DNA from: Rhynchosporium graminicola
Taxonomy: Eukaryota > Ascomycota > Leotiomycetes > Helotiales > Ploettnerulaceae
DNA length: 64,000 nt
Direction: 5' to 3'
Assembly (NCBI GenBank): GCA_900074885.1
Contig: FJUW01000004.1
Span: 2,702,578 to 2,766,577, forward strand
Below are positions 55,428 through 64,000 of this stretch, in pieces. Positions within the stretch are counted from its first letter, which is position 1; each line of letters opens with the position of its first letter. Below the pieces are notes generated by a model. The model searched no databases and was not told the origin of the DNA. It saw only the letters and a program-made list of their open reading frames with translations. The translations under genes were made by a program, and so were the position numbers.

Positions 55428-57361
55428 GATTGCCGTTTGGGAACCAGAGTACTTGGTTTTGATAGCAGGAGTATGGGAATGATATAGAATATCTGAAGTG
55501 CGTATAGTCGATGTAATAACCCTTCAAGCAGAAGCGTTAAAAAGAGTAGGGTAGTGGAGGCTATTAGCTGGTAAATTAGCGGGATAACAGGTTTCACGAA
55601 GCTGCCCTTAGTCCAACGCGGTCATGTTCGTCTCCAGCCGAGTTATCACTAGTCAATCGATCAATGCCAGCATTCGATGCCAGTTTCTTGAGAACATCAC
55701 AAGACTAAGCAAGGAAATCACTTCAAACTCGCGTAACTGTTTCCTGACATTATTAAAGTGTTTAATTTCTACTGACTGCACAACTATTTCAAATGCTTTT
55801 TGTTTGATAAAAACGGGATTTTTGCCAATCGCAGTCTAATTGCGTTGGGTACGTGCTCGCGATGTCGTCTAGTGAAAAGCCAACTTACTAACTTGATACC
55901 AGACAATTCCTGACATTCCATATCCGAATTCCCCAATACCCAGCATTAACTCAATTTCCACGAGACAAACTCCCAATTGTTGTAAACTATCCTTCTCTTC
56001 AAAACATCTCAGATGAAACCAAAACAGATAACCTCAAATCCCTCTCCATCCTCCTTTCCATTCTCCCTCTCAGCCTCCTCCTCTTCCTTCCAAATCCCAA
56101 TCTGACTCTGCAGCAGCAGCAGGTAATATAAGACAGTCAAGGATGAAATTGACCGCGAAAAGCTTGATCCTTCACGGCGGTAAGCTCTTACTCTATTTCT
56201 CGCTCTCCCTAAGTACCGACGTTGAATTTTCCTCGGGATATTCCGCATGCTGCTAGTATTGGTCCCCGTGGTCCCCGTGACTTTCCTCGCACAACCTCGA
56301 TTCTCAGACATGGGATAAATTTATTCGAGCATCGACAGCTATCGTGGAGAGTTTCTTGTTTGAGAGGAGGACGGACATCGTGCGCTGTCGTTGATTTGGC
56401 ATGTGAAGAACTGAGTATCTTGTCCGCTTCCAGCTGTTTTGGAGAAGTTGTCGGAACATGATTTCCTTTTTTCGAATCGACGTGATGTATCTTTGGGCCC
56501 GGTGAGCTGATTTGCATGAGACGATATCAGATGGCTTAGATCGATGGAAAGAAAAGTGGAAGAATTTGACCGAGGAAAAAATAATGGTAGCGTCGTGGGA
56601 ATTTAGCCGGCTAAGAGAAGTAGCGTACCGCAGAATGAATAAAGTTGGTTTGCTCGCGATAGGGAAGGTCCGCGGTCCAGTCTATAATGAAAGAAGCATA
56701 CTAGTGCATAGATTTTTTTCGCTCGCACAAGTATCAGATTTTTGTTCACAGTTAGCGGTGACTTGTACTTGGGATCCGAGAAGTAAACAAGTTAGATTTA
56801 GGGTTTTCGCTTAACGAATCTCAAAGGCGAGTTATAAACTTGATGTCGAGCTACAGTGGTCATACAAGACCTACTTGTATTACTTTATTTCTGATCAAGT
56901 ATTTCGTTCATAAATTCATCCAATGGCTATGTGTCACTGCAGCACCAGTTTACGAGACGCCCTTTAACCTGGTCCAAAGTCAGGAAGAACTCTTCTGGAC
57001 GTTACTAAGAATTTTTTGGCCTCAAAATTACACAGATACTTGATACTTGATGCTTGATGACTTTGTTTCACTAGCAATTTTGGGTAGCAAGTCTAGATTA
57101 GCTTTCTCAAGGACGAAGCATATAAAGCTTCGATCCTGGCACCAGAGAATATAAGGGAACCGGTGAAAAATACGCTGAGTTTTCATGAATACAGAAGTCA
57201 ATATTTGGATTGTGTTCTATATCTACGTCCACGTAGAGTGAGGGATAGGGTTCAAGGACAACGATGGACAATTATGCTATTTATATTCTACTCCTGGACA
57301 ATCCTTCCAAGTCTATTAAGGTATCTTTTCATCATCTCATCAACACATGTCTCTACCTATT
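55428..57361. other. Intergenic with one possible spliced exon
   Basis: At 55,852-55,913 a well-formed intron (GTACGT...TTACTAAC...TACCAG) precedes a plus-strand frame of ~75 codons (QFLTFHIRIPQYPALTQFPR ... LSILLSILPLSLLLFLPN) ending about 56,130. I could not find a matching start exon, so no gene is called. The rest shows no coding pattern. Confidence 0.35.
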
Positions 57362-58618
57362 CTAAACAGCCGTCTTGACCCCAGCATCAACATCACTATT
57401 ACTCAAATTATCCCCACTACCATTCGTTTTCTCCCTCTCCTTCCGCATCTTCTTTTTACTTCCCAACCCTCCCAAGCCCGTAACTCCCTCCGAGAAAGCG
57501 AAAGCCGGATTAAAAGCATTGAGAGCCAAGCAAGCCACAATAACCATGACACCCTCGAAGCCGACGAACAACCACTGTCTTTTGATCAAGTCTCCAGTCC
57601 ATCCTTGCGCGAGCTCCGCCACTCTGTATACAGACCTCCAGAAAATGCAGATCGTGGCTAGAGTTAAGGCGGCCAGGAAACCTTTGAACTTCAAGGAGTG
57701 GCGGAGAGTGACGAAATGTGGATTTTGATCGAAAGCTGCTTCGCCGAGTGATTTATACCGGCGACTTGTGCGGATGGCGAAGTCGGCACAAAGAACCATG
57801 AAGATGAAGAGGGTTGCGACTTGGAATGCAAGTCCAGCTACCATGATATGGTCTCCGATTTTGGTGGATTTGTGCTGGTGAGATGCGGAAGAAGCGATAC
57901 CTCCACCTGCCGCTTGAAGGAGGAGAGAGACAAGATCACATGGGATGAACTATGTCAAATCAGTAGATGGTAATATTAAAGTTTGGTGTTCAACGTACGA
58001 ATCGTGTATAAGTCTCCGGAGCAATTCTCGAATTTTCCGGCCCGAAAGCATAGACGATACGTCTGAGGCACAGATAAATACCACCAGCGATGAAAGCCGG
58101 TGCAATGGTCAAGCACACGATTTGCATCAAGAACCCGTTCTCGCTCCACTGGTTCTTCCAGCTCATAATCCGGCCTGCATAACCAATGATCTCTAGAATC
58201 ACGCCTGCGGTAACGGCAAATGTGAAAGCTGATGCTCGGCGTGTGACTGCATAGGTGACGAGGAATCCGATGAGGGAAATGGCGCTGGAGGTAAGGGGGT
58301 CAGTGACGGCCATATGAATAACTTTTTTTGTAAAAGGAGTTTGCATGGCCTGGAGACTATAATATGACATTTGGATGACCACACAAGAAGGATGGATTAT
58401 GTCTCGATATCATCATGTGACATTCAAAAGAGGAAATGTTGGGATTCTCCCACCATCACTTACAAAAGTGCAGCTAGGGTAGCATTCGCAGCGAGGGATA
58501 CACGGTAGAAGTAGTAAGAGCTATCGATCGGGCAAGTTTCAATTGTACATTCCGCCAACAGCTCTATACGGGTCTTCCGAGCGACGATACTCATAGCGCT
58601 AGAGAGCAAAGAATCCAT
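57362..58618 (-). CDS. RTA1-family seven-helix membrane protein (lipid-translocating exporter-like), three exons
   Basis: Exons, minus strand: 58464-58618, 57999-58284 and 57362-57949; introns 179 and 49 bp, GT-AG and in phase; 342 residues. The first exon ends ETCPIDSSYYFYRVSLAANA then TLAALF, the standard RTA1 opening with a Cys-containing outer segment followed by helix 1. Downstream are GVILEIIGYAGRIMSW, LTIAPAFIAGGIYLCLRRIV, FIPCDLVSLLLQAAGGGIAS, then AGLAFQVATLFIFMVLCADF, IFWRSVYRVAELAQGW and the last helix WLFVGFEGVMVIVACLAL. The C-tail is charged and Ser/Asn-rich. The yeast relatives Rsb1 and Rta1 affect export of sphingoid bases and resistance to membrane-active compounds; the substrate of this one is unknown. 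Intact. Confidence 0.92.
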
Positions 58619-60241
58619 TTTGGCATGAAGAACTCGAGGATAGAGAAAGAGGATATTAAAAGGCGGAAGACGTTGACCGTTTGTCTAGGTAGTGACGAGA
58701 CTACTACGGTAGCGGCGCAGCTTTAGCTCGGGAAGGAGCAAACGAATCAAATTCCGAATCTATGTGATTCACTCCAAACAAAGAGTCGAACAAAGAGCGT
58801 AAGTAAGGGCCGAAGACAGTCTCTCTTCTCACAGAAACGCAGGCCGAATCTTGGTATAGTCGCACAGATTATAGCAGAAAAGAGAACCCAGTCCCAAAAT
58901 GTGGGCATCATTCCATTATGTAGCATCATACGTATCGTATTCTCGTAAAAGGCGTTGACCCGCGTTCCAGGTACGTGGTGTTATGACTGGCCGTGTCGGG
59001 ATCACTTCTCTCCGAGCCTTGCTTCGAAACATCCACAACTACTCGAGCCAGGCAGCTCGATCTGACGAGGTCGCAGATAAGCCGCATACCGTATCAAAGC
59101 TTAATTGGTCGTTGCGTTTGACAGAAAGATATGTGACCAATCAAGACAATATAAATACGGAAGTGGGTTGTGCGCCACAGTTTTGATACTCTGGCGTGAT
59201 AACGCAAATATGACGACGGTGTTTTTTTTATACATTCCGGATAGGTTGGGTAGCTGTATGATGATTTTGATAATGATGAAGAGACACAAATCTAAACATA
59301 TGATAACTTAACATCTCAGGCTTTTGGAAGGTTCGGTTTCAATTTCGAAGGACAATCTTCATCTCAAGAATGTTTCAGCAAAACAAAACATCAAGAACGT
59401 GCGGTATTGCGTAAGCGAGGCACAGCAAAACGCCACAACTTCTGTCAGATTTACTCTTCCGAGTATACGAAGGCATATTTCAACCTATCGGGTTGATTCC
59501 AATCCGAGTTGCAATTATACTGCCATGCTTTGGCCAAGCAACAGTAGGCAATAACCATAATTGGACCCCGTAAGTGGATTGATTGTCACCGACCGTCACG
59601 CAGACCTGATTACTACCTATGGGAATTCATCTAAGCTGGATCGTCGAAACCCTTTTGAAGAACTCGACATGAGTCCGTATCCAGGTTTTTTTTTAATTTA
59701 AGATTATGGATCGGGGTGGATAACCAAACTTGGGGGACTGATTTGAACGGGTTCTCGATTGTCTTTGACTTTGCTTCTAGCTTACTGTGACCTCTCCCAG
59801 ATCTCCATCACTCAGCTCACAACTCGCGCCATGAGATCTCGTAGCGGTACAGCGTAAGTGTGTAAACAAACATATGCCATCGTCCAGCCATAAGTACCTG
59901 ACGCTTAGACCACGTATTATAAGTCAGGTTTCTCTTAGAAATTGGCCCATCTTTATTTTGTGCTTTGAGATGATATTGCTGTAGATTAACCTCGCTAAAG
60001 GAAGAGCGAAGAGTAAGGATCATGTCGAAAACATTTTATCTGAATTTCAATAATCCCGTGTATTGGAATCACTGCATAGTGCAAAATATTGTCTACTAAT
60101 CGACTATTGAGTGAGCCTGCTCCCCGAGTGAATGAAGATATGCTCTTTCCCACAAGTCCCTTACGCCTTTCCACCCTATCCAATTCCGTTCAAATCCTTC
60201 CGAAACCCACACTCCGATTCATATCCCACATAATCCTTCCT
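58619..60241. other. Intergenic, nothing supported
   Basis: Upstream DNA of the RTA1-family gene and 3' flank of the secreted-protein relic. No gene or repeat seen. Confidence 0.5.
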
Positions 60242-61762
60242 CTAGTACCTAAATTCAATCTTCCTCATCGTAATCCCGTCCGCCGCCCCACTAGAAACAT
60301 ACAAAACACTATGATCGCCATCCGGGCTAAACTCCAGGTGGACATCAATACCATATCCCACCGCCTCAGCAACACGATACTCATCACTCCATGGGCCATA
60401 CGGCGCATCACTCGTATGGAAACTCATATCATAGCCATACCCGCCAACAAAGAACATATAACTTCCTCAAATAATTATTAAAGAAAACACTTCCCTGGCC
60501 ATCAGAATGCACTTTGCCATCAATACCATAATTATTCATGTTGCTTGTTGTGGGGATACCGGTGACCCATGAGCCGAAAGTGGTACGGAATTTGTATGAG
60601 GATGCTGAGAAAGCGGAGGCACATTTCGCGCGTCCAACCATGAGCCCGTTGGGTCCGTAATTCGTGTAGACGTAGATGTAGCCTTCGGCCGCGAGGATGG
60701 ACGTAATTCCAACCTGGATGCCGTCGGCACCGGTGATAAGAGGACCAACGCGTGTGGCGATAGGGACGGTAGTGCCGAGTGTTACGCGGATGATGCCAGA
60801 TCCGCGGTCGACTTCATCACCACCCGTAGCGTTTCTGAAGATCTCGCGCCGAGTAAAATGTTAGGAACTTCTTTACAAGATTATGCGGCTTTGCGGCACT
60901 TCTGTCCAGTGCTCAAAATATACTTACGACAAAACCAATGCCAACTCCTGGAGTTACCTCGGCCACGTTGGAAGTATCCATGCCATAGAAATCACCAGCT
61001 GGCAGCTTCTCATCGCTCGGATCCGGCTTCGCGAACTTATTATCATTGACATTCAGAATATCCTTGGTGTCAACTGCAAGGATATTTCCGTCCAGAGCAT
61101 AAAATGCGGCGCCCATAGAGAAGCCATCTTTTAGGTTTTGGTCCTTGTCACTCACGTCGCAGAAGTTCCAAAATCTGGTTCCGGAGGGGAGGAAACGGAA
61201 GTGCGGCCTTTGTCCCATGAGAGGTCGGGCATGCTGGTGGAGTAGATGTAGCCGACTGTTGAGATGTTCCATTTGGTACCTTGCTGGGAGGTGAAGTCTG
61301 AAGGGGAGGGAAGTGTGCCTGTTGGGCTGGCGGTTTTGCCTGAGGTGGTGGAATCTGGGGGCTTGGTTGATGATGAGCTTGCTCTGAACGAGGAGCTGAG
61401 TTTGGGTGACAAAGTTGCCTTGGAAAAGACTGCGATGGAAGATGAGGTTGCCTTTTTAGACGTAGCGAGAACCGAGGAAAATAAAATCTTTGACGAGGTT
61501 GTCGACTTAGCAGTGGGAACTGGTTTGGCAAAAGTAAATGTTGTTGGGTTGTCACAGCCTTCATTCCGGACGTGGAGGTCTTTTTAGGTCCAACAGCGCC
61601 CCTGAAGGTTGTAAGTTGTCCTTTGGAATCGTAGCAGGAAGCGATTCCAAAGTCGTCGTCAAAGCAAAGATCTTAAATACCATTGTTGTCAAGGTCGTAT
61701 CTCTTCCAATTTTCTGGGGTGGCGAAGGCGACCGAAGCCATGAGGATAAAAAGAACCTTCAT
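60242..61762 (-). pseudogene. Secreted protein with Ser/Thr linker and beta-propeller-like C-domain, frame broken several times
   Basis: ATG 61762 gives a signal peptide (MKVLFILMASVAFATPENWK). Then come a small Cys-containing segment (DLCFDDDFGIASCYDSKGQL), a Ser/Thr/Lys-rich linker (about 61,300-61,500) and a C-terminal domain with NISTVGYIYSTSMPDLSWDK, GTRFWNFCDVSDK, GFSMGAAFYALDGN, then GADGIQVGITSILAAEGYIY, WVTGIPTTSNMNNYGIDGKV, SVFFNNYL and MSFHTSDAPYGPWSDE to HLEFSPDGDHSVLYVSS. One good intron (60,843-60,927) joins GFVV to IFRNATGG. The C-domain repeats resemble secreted sugar-binding or hydrolase-like propellers (DUF4185/GH43-like); the substrate is unknown. Lesions: TAA soon after the signal peptide (about 61,674), an A too few near 61,587, a C too few near 61,180 and an extra T near 60,466. 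Either a pseudogene or indel errors. Confidence 0.6.
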
Positions 61763-63318
61763 TTTTTATAACGGCAGAATGTATTGAGATGAAAATAAGG
61801 ATGAGGATAAGGATGAGGAACAGAGAGCATTCTGGCCGATAGGGACTCATATAAATAAGAACAGGCACAAGAAAATCGACTGTTAGAATACCGACCTCGC
61901 TCGAAACTTCTCTTTCAACACTATCAAAATTCCTATTCGACCCAGAGTTGGGTTAAGTACGGAGTAGATCGACATACAGAGTAATACAAGACAATGTGCG
62001 ACTCGAAGCGGATTCTTGGTACGGCACGTCAGCAGGCTGTGTAAAAGCATTCTAAACATCTCGCACACGACTCGCAGAGAATGAATACACTTTCTCAAAT
62101 CCGTCTTGACCTATATCGCACCCGTGGAGGAGCAACCAGGGAAACATAATGGTTTATCATTAGCCCAAGACATCGTCGGGACAGTACCACCATGATTAGC
62201 GTGATAAACGGTTTGTGACACCCACTGGTGGCACCGGACACTATCCGGAAGTCATGATTATTTTGGATGAAATCTCGTGTCACGCAAGGCTAGATGTGCT
62301 AGACCTGACATTTGTAGTGGACGACTTTGGGTAGATGTGCGGGGAGTCCCTAGTCCCCATACCCGGATTATATCAATTGCCAGCTATTCTGTTAGGAGTC
62401 CTATGCGGATAGCTCAGGAAAGTGACAGATTTGGCATAGCTAGTTCCACGACTATCGAGAACGAGTACTCTGAAGGTACCCTGCTGTAGCTACTTGTCCA
62501 ACTGAGTAGCACTATTGGAGAAAAGGATAAAGAGAGCAAAAATAAAAATAAAAATGCACAGGCATACTGGAAGTACGACTTGGTACACTTGGTAGACTAC
62601 GATTGGACGACAGGAGCCACAACGGCGATGGAAAGTTTTAGCAGTCGAAACCTGATATTGCAAAATAAATGAGGCAAACAAACTTTTCAAATATTGCCCA
62701 CTAATCCAATCCCAGGCCGGACCTCGAACGCAAGTTCGATACATAATGGAAATTTGCTGCTCCTACTATCTCAGAAGTTTCATCTTCGAGCCAGATTATA
62801 GCTTCCAGACTTTCGCAAGCTCAGGATTGGAAGATGCCGATCGAGAAGCAACAGCTAGAGCCTCGGCACAATACATGAACTGCGGGTCAGAACAACCAAT
62901 TCGATCCAAGCAGTAGAGCAAAAGAAGGATGATCAGATTAACTTGCTTGGTGCGTCCACCAAACCGATTTGGTATAGTGGTGAGATGCAATTTAGGAGTC
63001 GTGCTGCCGATTTCAGTCCATCGTTCCGCACATCTTCGCTGCCGGGCTTCATACCCAGTTATAGCCCCTCAATGTCTTATGGCATGTGGTGTTGCAAAGC
63101 GCCTCGTAGATCGGATCCAGGAAACAAGATCACCTCCGAAATGTTGTCTGCGAAACGTAGGTGGTCAAGGAATGATGGCGATTTGATCGTAGATAGAACA
63201 AAAACGAGAATGAGTTGTATGCCAAATCATGGCTGGTGAATCCATTGTAAATCGCCGACCAATGTTATGTACAATCCTCCCAACATGACTCAATTCGCTC
63301 CATCTTCATGCGCCTATT
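61763..63318. other. Intergenic with a possible LINE-like reverse transcriptase scrap
   Basis: No intact gene. On the minus strand 63,124-63,177 reads SFLDHLRFADNISEVILF, resembling the 'LRFADD...LF' box of non-LTR reverse transcriptases with the last Asp changed to Asn; stops lie on both sides. The rest shows nothing recognisable. Confidence 0.35.
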
Positions 63319-63607
63319 TCATTCATCCTCGAAGCCCTCCAGCGTTCTCCTCGGTCCGGTTGGGACTGCAGTACAGCATTAGTTTGGTGATCTTCCTGCC
63401 CGTCCTCTCCTTTGACCTACTTGGATATGTGAGTGGTATCTCCGGTCTCTGTTCATCACCCAACATCCTCCGAATTGGTGGGACTGTGAATACCGTAACT
63501 GGTCCCAAGCTTCCAATGACAATCGAGAAGAAGATCGCCGGCTTTTCAATCGCTGCCCATCGCATGTATCTGATGGGTTGCGAGAAGAATCTTGGAACGG
63601 CCGACAT
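63319..63607 (-). CDS. NADH:ubiquinone oxidoreductase (complex I) 9.5 kDa subunit
   Basis: Exons, minus strand: 63421-63607 and 63319-63365, split by a 55-bp intron (GTAGGT...CTAAT...CTGCAG); 77 residues. MSAVPRFFSQPIRYMRWAAI then EKPAIFFSIVIGSLGPVTVF and TVPPIRRMLGD closely match the small single-helix accessory subunit known in Neurospora as NUO9.5 (the fungal counterpart of NDUFA3). Splicing restores the conserved end PLTYPIPTGPRRTLEGFEDE; reading through the intron would replace it with unrelated sequence, so I trust this model. The subunit sits in the membrane arm of mitochondrial complex I. The start is 293 bp from the divergent WBP1 gene. Confidence 0.92.
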
Positions 63608-63900
63608 CGTGTCTGCTCAACGTTAGAATACATCTATAGCTTCATAAAAATGGCACCTACTCAATTGATGATATGCGACCACCCTGCGATATGTTTCTGG
63701 TGTGGCAGGACTGTTGCAAGTGATGGTTGATTTGGAGTCAATGACATTCCAGCTGGAAGGCCAGGAGCTCAGTCCGTAAATATCACGTGCCTTTCCGCGG
63801 ATTAACTGTTCATCCGGCATTGTAGAGTACGTTTCCTAAAGCTCCAGAGCTGCGTAGCCATAGACCCAAGAGCCGGAATCCCATGCACATATCAACGACA
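63608..63900. promoter_or_regulatory. Shared divergent promoter of the complex I subunit and WBP1
   Basis: Only 293 bp separate the two start codons, so both promoters and both transcript leaders must lie here. No specific binding site is claimed. Confidence 0.55.
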
Positions 63901-64000
63901 ATGAGGTGGTTAATTCCTGCGCTTTTCCTAGGGATAACCTCCCTGGTGGAGGCAATCAACATGAAAGGAGATTACAGGTTATTGGTTGTGCTGGAGGAAT
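63901..64000 (+). CDS. WBP1: Oligosaccharyltransferase subunit Wbp1 (OST48), N-terminus only
   Basis: The window ends 33 codons in. MRWLIPALFLGITSLVEAIN is a signal peptide, followed by MKGDYRLLVVLEE, which matches the start of mature Wbp1/OST48 ('...GDRLLVVL(D/E)...'). The protein is an ER membrane subunit of the complex that transfers the glycan to Asn-X-Ser/Thr sites. Identification rests on this short segment, so moderate confidence. ATG 63901 is the first Met in frame and sits in good context (CGACAATGA). Confidence 0.7.
   Translation, partial: MRWLIPALFLGITSLVEAINMKGDYRLLVVLEE

Noticed and set aside
62640..62745. tRNA gene suggested by a TCGAACGCAAGTTCGA palindrome
   Set aside because: No acceptor stem, anticodon arm or matching A box could be built around it.

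Overview
The window looks like nuclear DNA of a filamentous ascomycete (Pezizomycotina). Coding exons are joined by short GT-AG introns (about 45-180 bp), and families typical of that group are present (2EXR proteins, RTA1, sedolisin, the complex I 9.5 kDa subunit). One retroelement carries the transition-only decay expected of repeat-induced point mutation (RIP). A Leotiomycete is my inference from the general look of the proteins; it was not tested. I see no bacterial operon, CRISPR array, rRNA or convincing tRNA.

Layout. 1-1167 is the 5' part of a conserved fungal protein on the minus strand. 4602-6925 is a multi-exon membrane protein with two single-base frame breaks. 8.07-12.70 kb is a tandem minus-strand cluster of three 2EXR (F-box-like) paralogues, the first interrupted by an in-frame TGA; a fourth 2EXR gene lies at 21.68-22.94 kb on the plus strand. 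16.83-18.60 kb is an intron-less secreted sedolisin. 25.81-26.73 kb (NAD(P)-binding protein) and 27.31-28.52 kb (vacuolar PQ-loop transporter) are divergent. 29.69-36.18 kb is a run of three decayed but recognisable genes in the same orientation: amidase, CmcJ-like oxidoreductase and dipeptidyl peptidase III. 36.6-39.3 kb is AT-rich and holds a roughly 275-bp inverted repeat. 39.35-41.55 kb is a five-exon steryl-ester/acid lipase. 42,418-47,985 is a complete but dead Ty1/copia element (178-bp LTRs, TTAAG target duplication, minus orientation) flanked by a second diverged direct repeat.

To the right of the element gene content is ordinary: a small membrane/coiled-coil protein, an F-box protein, PET191, a Gypsy reverse-transcriptase fragment, an ORF with an internal tandem duplication, an RTA1-family membrane protein and a lesion-bearing secreted protein. 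The window ends with the divergent pair complex I 9.5 kDa subunit / WBP1. No pathway cluster is evident. The genes are mostly unrelated housekeeping or secretory functions, and the notable structure is genome decay around 29-48 kb. Most disrupted genes differ from their families by single-base indels, so natural decay and assembly error both need to be considered. I did not find a clearly new biological system.
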